Shown: positions 47,407-61,258 of the stretch, piece by piece | How positions within the stretch are numbered: position 1 is the stretch's first letter | Layout of the letters: the number at the start of each line of letters is the position of its first letter | Origin: Jacaranda mimosifolia | Taxonomy: Eukaryota; Streptophyta; Magnoliopsida; Lamiales; Bignoniaceae | Assembly: GCA_018894105.1 (NCBI GenBank) | Contig: CM032125.1 | Coordinates: 35,697,032 to 35,761,031 of the forward strand | Length of the DNA stretch: 64,000 nucleotides | Direction of reading: 5' to 3' | Program-made: the position numbers and the translations under genes | The notes under the pieces: generated by a model | What the model was told of the DNA's origin: nothing | Seen by the model: only the letters and a program-made list of their open reading frames with translations | The model's database searches: none

Positions 47407-49870
47407 GCAATGATATTCAGGACTTGAGCCGACCAAACTCAAAAAACTGTAAAATTTATATAAACAGGAAAAGAATAGAAAGAATTGATTGCTGGATTTT
47501 TTAGGCCTGCAGGGAAGAAGAAAGGGCGGGCACAAAATCTAACAGCTAAAATTCAACCCAAAGTTTCCTAAGATGAAGCAACCGCCACTAACAAAACCCG
47601 ATGTGTCCTTGCGATCCATTCTAGGAGATGTTGAGCACTTCAAAGCTGCAAGAAATCAGTTGAGCATCATTCACATCCGTTGTCAAGTGAACTCACAACC
47701 GTCATCCTGTTTTAAGCAAATAAAAGTTAGTTGTCAGCTGCAAGTTTTCCAGATATGAACTGGGAATTTAAAGTTGAACCAATCCAAAAACCATTATGAA
47801 CTGAGATATTACGAGATAAAACATTAAACATTAAATGAAATCCTAAATCGGCACAATTGTTGTAGCTTTTCTGCCAAGAATACCAACTCGAGATGACTAT
47901 TAACCCTGCCAGCATGTCAAGTCGCATTCCACAAGCAAAATTAAAGGAACTCCAAAAGAAGTTAATATACTTGGAGTGTGTGTGGTCCAGCACACATGCG
48001 CAAACACACAACAAAAAGAAGGAAATGAAAAGAACCACTGTACAATAAAGTCCCAACAGAACTAACTTTCCAGGTGAATACCAAGCCAATTCACATCTGA
48101 TAACCTAATCTGATGAAGTACAGTTTTCTGTTTATTTTTCACTGGCTATAAACTAGAAATGTACTTCCTGAACACAAAACTTTTTGCAAGAATTTCTAAC
48201 TGAAAATTCAAGAAAAATAAAAACAAGCAATTAGCAAGAAAAAAATAACACTGCTAGCTTGGAAGGCTAGAAGTTGTAGTCAATTTGATTCAAAGCACTG
48301 AGCACGGACACTGAAGAACCAAAGAGTGGGTTATGCGCACCAGACACTACTTCAGATGCTCAACCACCAAACTAAACTATATATTATCAAGGACTCTAGC
48401 ACATTACAGGAATATCAAACAGATATTCTAGAACTTTTGAATGTTTATATTAACACTGTACCCTTCCAAACCACCATTGACACAGTAAATGATTTGGTCA
48501 AATTCCGCTGATTACGTAAAACCCATCTAACAACCAAAATCAGTTGGCATGCTTATATATACCATCATGGAAATCAGCATGTGAACATGCATGAAAGAAA
48601 GGAAAGCGGGTTATGCATCAGAGCTGTCTACATCCAGCATAACTTAAGTTGTCTAGGCTACCAGCTCAAACAAAAACATTGATATCTACTCCTTTTTGGC
48701 CTATAACATTGATTATAAGAATTGCTACCCCATGGAACCATTTTAGTATGATCCGATCAATTCAAGGGATGTATGGTAACAATTTCATAGAGCAAGTTGG
48801 AAGATACAACTTAGCTAAAGTTAAATTATGCAGATATATATAGTTATTCTAGGTAAGAGAACAACTTCATGAAACCAACTCAAGGAGATGCATGTATTTA
48901 ACCATACCAGTTAAGTCTGGAAGAAAAACTACAATAAAAATGGAAGTTCACTGCCAAAGGAAAGAATTTTTTTTTCCTCACTGAGAAAATAGATAAAAAG
49001 GAAATAAAAATATCAGACTGGCACTTCTTTTTTGACCATTTTGTTTTCCAGTTTCTAAAAAGATAGAAGAAATCCTCCTTGCTCATGCATAAATGAACCA
49101 GAAATTACAAAAAAATAAAAATAAAAAAGGGACCCATCATATCAACTTAAATAAAAATCATACAAGCATCAACCGTGCATTTACAAGCAGTATATTGCTC
49201 CTCATCAAGGCATCAACTCCAAGCAATCCACAATATTGACATTAATAGCATGTGCCTTTCAGAAAAATAAATAAATAAATAAAATGAAAAGTTACAAACT
49301 TTCAAGTAACCATTCATCCTATCCTCCAAGCCCACCCAAAAAAGGTAAATTTCCATGATTTAAGAATATAAACTACATATAAACTTATTTTTTTTCAGAA
49401 AAAAAGGAGTAAAAGTTTAGTTTAAGATTTTATTCATATGAAAAAGCAATTTCATACAAACAAAAATTGAAATATTAAATCTAAAGACTACTCTCAGATA
49501 GAAATCAGACATAATTAATGCAAACCACCACTAAAATCAAGAAACATATTCGTTCTTTGTGGTTGAGTCGCCGCCTGCAAGACATGGTTTAAATTGGTTC
49601 CAGTCTATTCAACACAACAGAATTTATCCTTCTTTACCAGGAACAAGACTTCAATCGCAAACAAGGAAAGACGAATAAAATCAAGAAAATCACTTACACC
49701 ACAGAAAGTACCGGATTATATATTCTAAATTAAAACTCAAATCACCTCAAGAAATCAGGGGAACTGAGGCGCAACATAACATGGAATGCGCCGTCGGTGG
49801 AGAGAACTAGGGTTTTTGAGGTGCCTGCAAATCCTAGAGCGATTGAGAGAGACTAAAGACTGGTGGAGAA
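47407..49870 (-). other. 5' UTR exons and intron of the WRKY19-type gene
   Basis: 47407-47447 is the leader part of the coding exon, bounded by a 3' splice site (tttacag). About 2.3 kb of AT-rich intron follows. 49745-49870 (minus) has the look of a plant 5' UTR: CT-rich, 'aaaaaccctag', and a donor TTCTTGAG|GTGATT at about 49745. Exact transcription start is not visible. Confidence 0.6.
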
Positions 49871-52140
49871 AGAGTAAGCGAAAAATCAGAGTGAGAATTC
49901 AATTAATAGTGGAATAGGAGGCGCATGTTAAGAAACTGGCGCACGTTAGGTGGGGGCATTGTCGATCCTCCGCGCGGGGGCTCACGTTTCTTCCCATGTG
50001 CTCTCGGTGGTCAACGTTCTTATCAAGAAAAGTAAACCTTATCTTACTAGTGTTTCTTATTTTTGCATGGTCTATAATAACCACGGAAAAAGTGAATTAT
50101 TTTGTTGATTATAGTAATTTTCAATTCATAATTATGTCATTATCTAGTGTAATTACAAAAACAATCTATTAATTTAACTCTTCATAAATATCAAATAATA
50201 ATAAATTTATATCTAATCATATTTCGTTTAAATAATCATTAAATCATCCTATTATTTAATTTAGAACTTCAACAGCAAAAGTGATTGATCTGTCACATCA
50301 CCTCGACCCTTGTATATATAAGGTTCGAGGTTTAAATCTTAATAAATTTTTTATGTGCACATGTATAAATAAAAAAAAATAAAAACTATGATAAAAATGT
50401 AATTAGTATAGTGATAAAAATCTCACATGTAAATATTTAGTTGCTTATAACTTGTATGTTGCCTTTAAGTAAATTTGGGCGCTAGCACTAAGCCCATGGT
50501 GGGCTAGTAGCCTCATTTTTCATTTTCATTTGGGAATAAATTTTGAAAATAAATATTTTTTTATAATTTTTTAAAAAAAATACATATTTTCTTCTTAAAC
50601 TTTTTCCTAAATCTACCATATCATCATATTATAAATCAATCAAATTCAAATTTGATTTGACATAAAGTACTCACTATTATTTTTAAATTAATATAATATA
50701 CATATATTTAAAAAAAACAAATCTTTTTAAATATAAAAAATATAAATTAACTTACTTTCCAATCATATAACATATTCTAATTATTACTTTTCAATATTTC
50801 ATCCAAATACATCTCAATTTTTATTTTCATTTCATAATTAACTTTCCAACTTTAGAAATGACTGGAAATGAAAATAAACATTGGAAATAAAACTAAACGG
50901 GTTGTTTACCCATTTGGTTTTATTTTTATTTTTATTATTTCTAAAATTCGAAAAGTTAGTAGTGAAAATAAGTTGAAAATGAGTTTGTATTTGAAAAGAT
51001 TGTTGAAAAAGTAAAGATTATGTTGATTTTAATTAGTTGTAAGTGGAGAAAAATAAAAATAATGAAATAAAGAGAGAAGATATATATGTTATTGAGGAAA
51101 GTATTTTGAAAATAAAAATAAAAATATATAAAAAAATAATGTGTGTCATTTTTTAAATAGTGGAAATTGTGAAAGATGGATTTTGAAGATAAAATCAAAC
51201 AGGAAACTTCACCGAGCATGTGGCAAGATTGGATCGATTGGAGACCAAAAGGACCAATTTGGCAAAATAGAAAAGTTGCATGGGCCTTTCCATAATTTTA
51301 CCGACACATGACGTCATGGATGACGTAAAACTGCCCCTTAGGCAGCGGCTCGTAGGCGCTAACGGTGCACCACAGGGCCCCACTATGATTACCTTTATTT
51401 AGCGACGGATTTTTAGATCCGTGTATTTTTTTTCTTTTTCTTTTTCTTTTTTTTTGGTGACCACAAATAATTAGCTCGTCTTTCATCGATATTTATGGGT
51501 GTAATAATAAAAATTCAGAATTTTCTTTATCTCAAAAATTGCCCAAAATTGTACGATAATCTTTGTTATATAATTACTTGAATGTGGTAAACTAAAATGG
51601 AAAATTTATTTTCTTTGGTTATTTGAATTTTTAACATCTTAATGTTAACTTTTATCTCCATTAAATTTTTTTTACTGAAATTAATCAAATGACCAATGTA
51701 TATACACTATTGATTTGCACTTTAAAAAACAAAATATTGTATTAATTTCAAGTTCATCAATCTTCATTCTATCAATCTTTTCAAGATAAAATTTGATTTC
51801 TGAAAATAAATTTTTTATTTTCAAATTATCTTTATTTTATAACGTGATATCAATATTCTCAATTGCTACTAAAATATAATATTTTTATAACCCATATTAA
51901 ATTTCATGTCAAAATTTTTATATGAAGTGAAAGAGTGATTGATTTGGTTTAACTAAATCAATATGTAGACAAAGATTTTCAATTTTTCATACATTGATTT
52001 GGATTTTTACGACTAAAAACATGGGACAACTATTAATCATCGTGAAATTTGCCAACTAATTAAAAAAGACAACGATGAAGACACGACAACATAAATTATT
52101 GGATTGAACCTTGATTACCACATAATTGTTTGACTAATTA
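49871..52140. other. Intergenic, AT-rich, with MITE-like debris
   Basis: 50500-51205 contains one or two MITE-like elements: the ends 'catttggttttatttttatt' (50912) and 'gataaaatcaaacagg' (51187-51202) are near-inverted, and a second inverted pair lies between about 50520 and 50900. Target-site duplications are not readable. 50270-50390 has a B-box-like 'ggttcgaggtttaaatc' and an A-rich end like the SINE at 19257, a weak SINE candidate. No gene is seen. Confidence 0.45.
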
Positions 52141-52142
52141 TT

Positions 52143-52221
52143 CTACAATCACATTTTAGTCCAAAATCCGATTTTCACATCTCTTAATATTTCTAATTAA
52201 AGATTGTAGCAGCATAATTTG
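52143..52221. repeat. Empty-site paralogue of the MITE insertion at 52538
   Basis: This 75-80-bp stretch ('acaatcacattttagtccaa' to 'agattgtagcagcataa') is repeated at 52480-52537 and continues at 53031-53048, where the 490-bp MITE interrupts the second copy. Confidence 0.85.
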
Positions 52222-52537
52222 CCACAAAAAATAATTTAATTACTAGCCCATCTTGACTTATGTATCCCAGTCTAGTAGCTTGTAATTAAGTGTTATCAAT
52301 TTCTCATATTATAGGAAGGTTTCATGTTCGACTTCGAATGGACTCCTTTATGCAGTTTATATACATTTGACTATACAATTTGTACTTCAATTTATTTGAT
52401 TTGATAATAGAATAATACTAACTTGTTAAAATAATAAATTTCATCATTTACAATATTCTTTAAAAAAAATAAAAAAAATCTACAATCACATTTTAATCCA
52501 AAATCTCATTTTCACATATCATAAATTTTTTAATTAA

Positions 52538-53027
52538 CGGTCTGTTTGGTTTCATTTTTTGGAGCCGTTGTCATTTTCTGGTGAAAATGCATAATAAAAA
52601 GATAGTTAGAAAAGTGTTTTTGAAAATAAATTGTGCTTAGATATATTGTTTAAAATTATAAGTTTATATAATTGTGAAAATGAGATGTATTTTGATGTTG
52701 GGTTTTTTTTTTTTGTATTAAAAGTTGTGTAGGAATTTGAATTTATAATATGATGTATAATTGTTTGGAAAAATAATCTTATAATTTGATTTGATTTTGA
52801 ATCTATAATATTTTTGCGATGAATGTTGTTTGAGAAATATTAGGAACGTAAAAAGTAAATATATGTAATAATAGGGTTTGAAAAATGTATGAAAATAGAG
52901 AGAGAATGTAAAAATTAATGTTTTGAGAATGAAAATATATGAAAAAATGATATAGAAATTGATAATTTTTTATTTTCATTTTAAAGAAAAAATAAAATGG
53001 AGTTTGAAAATGAAAACAAAACGGCCA
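52538..53027. mobile_element. PIF/Harbinger-type (Tourist-like) MITE, 490 bp
   Basis: Terminal inverted repeats: left GGTCTGTTTGGTTTCATTTT and right (reverse complement) GGCCGTTTTGTTTTCATTTT. It is flanked by TAA on both sides (52535-52537, 53028-53030), the 3-bp duplication typical of PIF/Harbinger. A paralogous empty site is present at 52143-52221. The interior is AT-rich without coding capacity. Confidence 0.87.
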
Positions 53028-53204
53028 TAAGGATTGTAGCAGCATAAATATAATTAAGAAAATACTAACCAGAGAAAAAAAAAAAAAAAATCTTCACCTG
53101 AAAAAAGAATGTCGATTATGTCCTAAAAGCCCCAATCCCACTACTTAACAAAGGTTAGGTAGAATAATACAAGATAAAATCCCAATTATTTATATTATGT
53201 AGAG

Positions 53205-53565
53205 ATATATATGAAATACAGAATATGGAATATACTATTAATGTCTTGTTTGTTCTTCTTTACAAACACTTTACAAATAGAGGGCCACTAGTGACTTTAA
53301 GGGAAGTATTTTTCTATTTTAGCTTAGGTTTATTGAGCTGTTGGAATAATTACTTTTCTAGATTGGGCATTTTTTTTTGGCAAGTTATTTTATTTTCTTC
53401 TTCTTCTTCTTCTTCTTTTTCTTTTTTTTTTTTTTTTTCCTTCAATTTTTCCTTTTATGACAAAAGTAATGAAAGGGATTTGATTGCTGGAATCTAAGTT
53501 CATTCTAGGATAGCCAGTGAGTCAAATTCCTCAGTTATTCCTAATATATATATATATATATATAC
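53205..53565. repeat. Segmental duplication block R1, copy A (matches 61485-61832)
   Basis: About 350 bp nearly identical to 61485-61832, from 'gaaatacagaatatggaata' to the (TA)n tract. It includes a polypyrimidine/TTC run (53394-53442). It marks the outer end of the duplicated chitinase unit. The open frame here (MEYTINVLFVLLYKHF...) is also in the other copy, but is cut by the polypyrimidine run and resembles no family I know. Confidence 0.92.
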
Positions 53566-55601
53566 TTTTTTTCGAGTTAGTCATTTTGATTTAAATTATT
53601 ATTATGTTGGTCGGTGATGTTTAATTTATTATCTTATATTAAAAGTATAATTTGTTAATATATTGTTCTGTCGATACACATAATGAGAGTTTTGTTTTTA
53701 AAGAAAGGCACATTAATAGGTGATAGAAAAAGAGTTGAGTTGTCATTCAATCCGACGACATTAGTTTCATATATTAAGTGTAAAGTGGATCTCAACTTAA
53801 TAAACTTTGACTGCACGTGTGTATAAATTAAAAAATAAGATTGATAAAAAAAAAAAAGTTAAATCATAAATTATCTTAAAATCTTGACTCTTTTAATGTG
53901 AAATAAAATTCAATGTCTTAAAATCTTCTCTTTGTCGCTGGTTTAAGGAAGCACCTGCCTTTCATTTTCACATACAACGCCATTTTATTATGCTCAAATT
54001 TTTTGTCCAATATAAACGATTTATATCCACAAATTATTATCTTGTTGATATATGAGGTACGAGGTTTTGTTCCTATAAAAAGACATTTTAATGAATAAAA
54101 ATTTAAGTAATTTATAAATTATTTTAAAGATTCATTATTTTAATATCGAATAAAATTTAATATCATCAAGTACGATAAAGAATTCAAAACTATATCGTAT
54201 CAAATTCAATAAGCCATTAATAGGATAGTAATCTGAAAATTCTTTTTTAATTTTTAATACAAATACTAATTTCATAAGCATAATCTCAATAAAGAGCAAA
54301 CAAGAGGAATAAAATCTAAGTTTTACCAATCAAAAATTCTTCATAAATAGTGAAAAAATGTTTACCTTTTTTTCAAGGCTGGATTTGCAGTCTGCCTGAA
54401 ATGCGACAAAAAAGGCAGCAATTTTCACTTTTTGTGAAGTTCAGCTCACGAGATAGAACCATTAATTGTAGCACTTACAGAGAATATTACAAGTAATATT
54501 CTTCTCTAAATTCCAACATATCTCTACTGCAATAATAAACCTTCTTCTATTCTTTTTTTTTTTTTTGGCTCTTTTCCCCACTTCTGTCCTTTAGAGTTTA
54601 TGTGGCAAAAAATAGTTGCTTGTTAAGTGAAAAAAGCCAAAAGGGATTGATGTAGACAAAAAAGTCCTATTCAGAAACCCAATAAATTTCATACTTACTA
54701 TTATTTAAAAGGGATAAAAATTGCTGCTGCCCCTCTTTATCTTTGTTTCAAATTCCAACCCATATTTAGTCCAATAATAATATTTTCTTTTTTCTTTTCA
54801 TTTTTCCCCCTCAACTTTCAAACACAAAATGCATCATGAATCATTATACTTGGCATGATATTGAACAAAGGAAAATTTGTGTTGGGGAACTTTAGTGTGA
54901 ATAATATCCAAATTTTCTTCCTTATGATTGTACTTGAAAGTTGGCATAAAATATTTAGTGTGACTGAAGGATTCAAGAAAATTTGAAAGAGTTAATTTGG
55001 TCTTTCTTTGCAAGAGGAACTTGCGATACGAAGTTTTTGCCAGATCGACGAACTCTTGACCCAATAGTAAGTTGAAGGGTCGATTAATTTTTGTTGTTAA
55101 TTTAAATCAATTATATCTCTCTTTTTTTTTAAAAAAAAATTATTCCTCGTGCAAGAGTATTGCATAAGGCATAAAAATGTTGTCCACATTTAAAAAGCAA
55201 AAAAAAAAAAAAAAAGAAAGAAAGAAAGAAAAGGGAAATCATGCCCTTTTCACTCATGGGCATTATGAGTTATGACTGCATACCAAGTAACCAAGAGCTT
55301 CTCAAAAGCCCACTTCCAAGCCCACATTACAAAATTATAAATTCGGATCCTATTGCATTGTTAATTTAAAATTAATTATAAAAGTTCATTTATGATATCT
55401 ACAATTATTTCTTGTCGATGCTCTTTCACTTCTCATGCATGAACAAGACAGTAGTTTTATTGCTGCCAACTATGATATACTACAATCTTTAAGAACCAGA
55501 GAAAAAAAATCGTATCTTAATTTATTTTAATTGAAATCTTGAATTCTTTTAAAGAAAATAATAATTGTTATATGCCTATGAATTGGGGATCCAGAAACTT
55601 A
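53566..55601. other. Copy-A-only intergenic DNA
   Basis: AT-rich sequence missing from the second chitinase unit. It contains homopolymer runs and a possible degraded SINE around 53700-53850 ending 'gcacgtgtgtataaattaaa'. No gene is visible. Confidence 0.45.
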
Positions 55602-56031
55602 GGTAATGTTTTGGTTATGTTTTATGTTTGATTTTAATATGTGTTTTGGGACAATAAATGTTGTAAGTGGGATTGAAAGATGTGAAAGTTATATTAGGGA
55701 ATATAACGGATTTTTGGTTATTTTTTGCGGAATAGTTAAAAATTTATTTTGAAAAATTTTGGTATGCTTATTTATGTTTTGAGGGAGATATTTTTTAATA
55801 TAGTAGTTAAATCAGTGTTTTTTATTTATTTTTTGGGTGAAAATAGTATTGAGTAATTTTTTTATTATAAAAATAATAATAAAATATATAAGATATATAT
55901 GTATGTATATATTAAAAAATGGGGAGGTTTTTGAGATAATGAATGTTAGAGAGGGTATTTGGAAAAACTAATTTTAGTAATTTGAAGGAAAAATGAGTGT
56001 ACATTTGGTTATGTTTCCCCAAAACATCCTC
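55602..56031. mobile_element. Tourist-like MITE, 430 bp
   Basis: Ends GGTAATGTTTTGG (left) and GAGGATGTTTTGG (right, reverse complement), flanked by TTA on both sides (55599-55601, 56032-56034). It lies in DNA present only in the first chitinase unit. Subterminal 'ttggttatgttt' appears near both ends. Confidence 0.65.
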
Positions 56032-57350
56032 TTAGAATTTAAAGCATGAGATGATTCATGTAAACGAATATTAAAACAGATCGAATATACTACTTTCATA
56101 TTAGTATCCATTTAATTTTTGAATATTTGGATATGGATACAACTTTGATGACTATTTAAAATAATATCTAAATTCGTATATGTCAGATATTAGTTGAATT
56201 CGGATATATCCATATTTAATTATAATTATTCAAATGCATTCATATTTTAATAAACTTATATGTATTCGAATTACTTTTTTAATTTCATATTCAATAATAA
56301 TTATTCAGACATCTGTTTACAAATATTTCAATACTTGAATTTATGAACTTATAACAAATATATATTTTTAATTAATAGAAGGAACTGTACAATTTCATTA
56401 AAAAGAAAGCAATCAAACAAATAGTCTAATTTTTAATTGATAAATAGTTTGATAATTAATATTAATAATGGTATTTAACTATATTAATTATAAAGTCAAT
56501 CAATAATAATTATATTGATTAATATTCTTCAAATTTTTCTCTATATTATAATAATTTTTTAAATTTATTATTATTATTTTCTTAATTCTTCAATTATAAT
56601 TTATATATATATATGAGTTATGAGATTTTTATTCAAAAATATAAATCATATATTATTTGATAAATATATTTAGAATGAATATTAAATAGATCGAATACGC
56701 ATTACCATATCTGTATTTATTTATAATCGAATATCTACTAATTGAATACGAATAATATCCAATTTAAATAGATGTAGATAACTATTGTATAAACAGATAT
56801 GAATGCGAATAGTAAACAAAATTTCAAACATCTATTTATAGCCTTAGAGATGAAGAAGACCTAGGCAACTTATCTTCAAGACACATTCATCATCTATCCA
56901 TCTATCTATCTATATTAATTTGTAACTGCAATTCTAAAATTTAAATTCTGAACCCCACATATATAAATATGAAAATGATGTCATCGACTCCTTACTTATA
57001 AAAGTCAAAGTCCTAATCTTTAAATTTTAATATAAAAAATAAGTCGTGCAGGTGCTTACTTAAGAGATATTTGGTATGACATGAAAATACTTATTTTGAC
57101 CATATCAAATAAAGTATTAGTATTAGAAGAAATTTGATATCTTCTCATGATTGGCATAATTTATTAAAAGAGGTTTTTTGATTGGCCAATTTGAACAATT
57201 TTTATAATCATTTCTACAATTGAAGATAATCATCCACACCACAATTGATTCCTTTGACCTTTATTATTAATATCACTCAAATTGAAGCAAAATAAAGGGG
57301 AAAAATAAAAATCTTATATTTGTAAAGCGTGTGAGCGTAACTTCCCAAAT
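56032..57350. other. Chitinase A downstream region; start of duplication block R2
   Basis: From about 56545 the sequence matches 61845 onward (block R2). 56060-56840 is rich in 'gaatac', 'atccaatttaaatag' and 'ggatat' motifs, like a decayed hAT-type MITE. A (TCTA)n microsatellite lies at 56894-56914. No gene is seen. Confidence 0.5.
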
Positions 57351-58309
<959 letters not shown>

Positions 58310-58434
58310 GAAGCAAGAGCCAAGAGGAGTTTGAAATATTCTATTACGACCATTTGGCCATTTAGGATATTGCTTTTATAAAAAATGAGAGAAGGGTATC
58401 TTATATGGATATAAAATTTGATCATGGGAATATT

Positions 58435-58458
58435 TTGACCTGGGAGGGTTGAAGTCAA
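58435..58458. promoter_or_regulatory. W-box-like elements in chitinase A promoter
   Basis: TTGACC (58435-58440, plus) and TTGAC on the minus strand (58454-58458) are WRKY-binding cores common in defence promoters. Copy B keeps the second (63676-63680) but lacks the first because of a 16-bp indel. Function is inferred. Confidence 0.5.
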
Positions 58459-58504
58459 CGAAGCATTTTTCTTGGAGTTATATGGAGAATGGGCATAGAA
58501 AATT

Positions 58505-58897
58505 TGGGGGAATGTTTGGTTATGTTTTTTTTTGTGTGATTTTATTATATGTTTTGGAAGAATGAATTATTGGAGAATGTAAAAGTTGGTTTTTTTGTTT
58601 ATGTTTTGATGGAGACAGTTTTTTACTATAACAGTCAAATTAATACTTTTTTGTTGAATTTTTTGAATAAAAATGAAATTGAATATTTTTTTAATATTAG
58701 AATAATATATATATATAATCTATATATTATATATTTATATATTGAAAAATATGTGTTTTGAAGAGAAAATAAAAATATATTTGGTTATATTTCTCCAAAA
58801 CAATGTTACATTATTTTAGAAAAACATAACTAACATTATTTTGAGAAAATATAATCAAACACAATATTTTTTTTTTTTTTTTTGGGGGGGGGGGGGG
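58505..58897. mobile_element. MITE-like insertion in copy A flank
   Basis: About 390 bp present in copy A but replaced by about 30 bp in copy B. Its ends are loosely inverted ('atgtttggttatgttttttt' left; 'aaaatataatcaaacacaat' right) and resemble the MITE at 55602-56031. It ends in a run of 17 T followed by 16 G (58867-58899). A target-site duplication is not readable. Confidence 0.5.
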
Positions 58898-60064
58898 GGC
58901 ACTTGACATAAGTGTAATTAAAATTGAAGGAGAAGTTTTAGTTAGATCAGTATTTTGATGAGCTGTATTAGTATGAGTTGGAATTGTGACAACCGATTAG
59001 TAATTATAACTTAAATTAAATAGCTTGTAAATAAAATATGAACCCTTGTTTGATTGAGTTGGTGCTTAGCCTCTTCCTTTCATAGGTCAAAATATTGAGC
59101 CACAATTGTTAAATTAAAGGCACTTCTTTGAATTACTTTTTCATATTAAGGTTCATTTCTCACTCAAATCAATTCTCAAGAGAATTTAGGCGTTTCCGAT
59201 ACCAAGGCCTGAATTGGTTGTGTTTTTGTCTTTATTTTTAATTTCTATTTTAATTGTTTTAAAATATATTTTCATTTTATCATTGTCGTGTGTGGAAATA
59301 AAAATATAATTAAATAAGAATTGTGAAAATTTTGAAAAAATTAAATTGAAAATAATATTTTAATATAATAATATCAAACATTTTAATATAGTAGTATTAA
59401 TTATTATTGTTTAATTGAATGTGGACACAATTGTCTTGAAAAGATAGAAAAAGAAATACATAATAAATTAATAGATGATGATGTGATGAAAAATTAGTAT
59501 TAAATTTTATAAGTCTCTTCCATTGTTTTGGAATAATAGGAAAAAAATTAATATTTAATTAGTTAGTAAATTTTAATTATTTTTAAATTAGTAGGTATTA
59601 TAAATTTTTTTATAAGTATAAAAATAAAAATAGATGATATTTTCATTAAAAATAATCCAAACAATTATATTTTCCATTTTTAAAATAATATAAAATAAAA
59701 AAATATTATTTTAGAGTACAAATAATCTAGCTTTAAATTTTCCAATACTTGTGTAATTTATTCTTTATAGTGGACGTATCGCAAGTAATATGCTCTTAGT
59801 AATCATTACAATATTAAAATTATAATTTTTATTGTCACGTTTAAGAAAATTACCCCAAATTTGACTTATCCATTAAAAAAAGAGAAAGTAGTGTATTGAC
59901 TTTTCAAAGTCAATGCAGTGAACCACTAGAGGATTTATTGTTTAATTGAAAAAAATGTGGGTGGCTAGGCTAAAAAGTTTAGTGGTACTGAGTACTCATT
60001 ATTATCCATAGATTCAAAAAAAGTGCAGAGTGAGTTTACCAAGTCAAAACTCATAATACTCAAT
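58898..60064. other. Duplication block R3 copy A and AT-rich intergenic DNA
   Basis: 58898-59160 matches 63752-64000, closing the duplicated chitinase unit. 59200-60060 is AT-rich, with a possible old MITE (59206-59700) whose ends I cannot fix. No gene. Confidence 0.5.
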
Positions 60065-60446
60065 TAGAACGCAAACGAATTCAACCAACTTGCAAATTTA
60101 ATGAATTAATTTGAAAAGGGTTCAAATACGAGCAAAATAATTTTTATTTGTAAACTCGTAAGAATATATTTTTTATTAAAAAAATATTTATATATAAAAA
60201 ATATAATAATATATATTAATTTAATTTTTTTTTATAAAATAATTCAATTTTTCAAACTCAAACCTAAATCGAACTCAAATCTATAACTAATTTTAATATA
60301 AAATATACTAATTTTAATTTTTTTTGTAAAATAATTTAACTTTTAAATACCAAACTCGAGCCTCAATTTCTTAACCTCCTCAAGTTCGAACTGAAACATG
60401 AAAAAATAGTTAAAACTTGACTCAACTCAACTCGTTTACATCCCTA
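60065..60446. mobile_element. hAT-like MITE, about 380 bp (old)
   Basis: Left end TAGAACGCAAACGAATTC and right end (reverse complement) TAGGGATGTAAACGAGTTG form imperfect inverted repeats. Flanking 8-mers TACTCAAT (60057-60064) and CCCTCAGT (60447-60454) agree at 5 of 8 positions, as for a decayed duplication. No coding capacity. Confidence 0.55.
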
Positions 60447-60728
60447 CCCTCAGTCCGACAAAGCTGCTGCATATGACGTTTTTTTTCACATCCAAATTTG
60501 ACAAACTTAAAGAATTAGCATACCCATCTCTCATGTACAAAATTGGCAAGCGATGGTTTATACTTGGTTTCCTTCATCATAAAGTGAGAAAAATGTGATA
60601 AATTAAATCTATTTATTAGTACAACATATGAAAAGAATGTAGTTAAGAACTTAACACATCATATTCAGAATGTATAGATCATCAGTTATCTTGAAACAAA
60701 GCCTTAGAAACAGAGTAAGAAGACTTAC

Positions 60729-61258
60729 CAAGATCGTCCTGCTCTTTAGCTCCATTGCTATTTTCTCTGAAGCAAGAGCGTTTATTTCCTGTCATTGGAG
60801 TCTCGCATACCACACTATAATTAGGTGTTTGCCTATTCTTCCTTTTCGACTTGTTTGGAATAAGATCAAGCTTAGATTTCAACGCCTTGGGTTGCTTTGG
60901 GGCCCAAACTCTTTGCAAATCTCGGGCCTTGCTCATGAAGGGTGCAAATCTTCTAGCCCTCTCCCTTCTCTCCCGGGCCTCATTTAGGATTCGGGTGTGA
61001 TCATCAATTTCAGCCTCTTGAGCATTATCGCAAGCATTTGCAAGAGATTGTGAGGACTCTCCTTCTGTTGAGAGTGAATGGTTGATGCTGTTGGCCTTAT
61101 CAGCCTTGTCTTTTCTATCATACTTGTTATCCTTCCATGATTGATTGCTATCCTCACTGTTAAACAGGAGGCTTGGAGTTTCATCCTCATCGCCAAAGGG
61201 CAAAAGATCCATTTTCATGTATATCGTTTTCACTACATCTTCAAGTTCGTCTGAATAT
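60729..61258 (-). pseudogene. Orphan 530-nt exon of an unrecognised gene
   Basis: An open frame bounded by consensus splice sites on the minus strand: acceptor atccag|A (61259-61260) and donor CTTG|gtaagt (60727-60728). It encodes about 176 residues with no stop, starting YSDELEDVVKTIYMKMDLL. A Ser/Asn-rich and acidic segment is followed by a basic segment (EARERRERARRFAPF, RDLQRVWAPKQPK, NKSKRKNRQ) that looks like a nuclear protein. The exon phases differ (2 in, 1 out), so it cannot be skipped or used alone in frame. I find no neighbouring exons on either side within the window, so it is either a relic of a lost gene or an exon carried with a duplication. I do not recognise the family. Confidence 0.6.

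Noticed and set aside
50270..50390. SINE candidate with B-box-like motif and A-rich end
   Set aside because: No convincing A box or target-site duplication; left as a weak note in the intergenic entry.
53225..53497. 90-residue open frame, repeated at 61483-61755
   Set aside because: Conserved only because the DNA block is duplicated. The frame runs into a TTC-derived Ser/Phe tract that differs between copies, and no homology is recognised.
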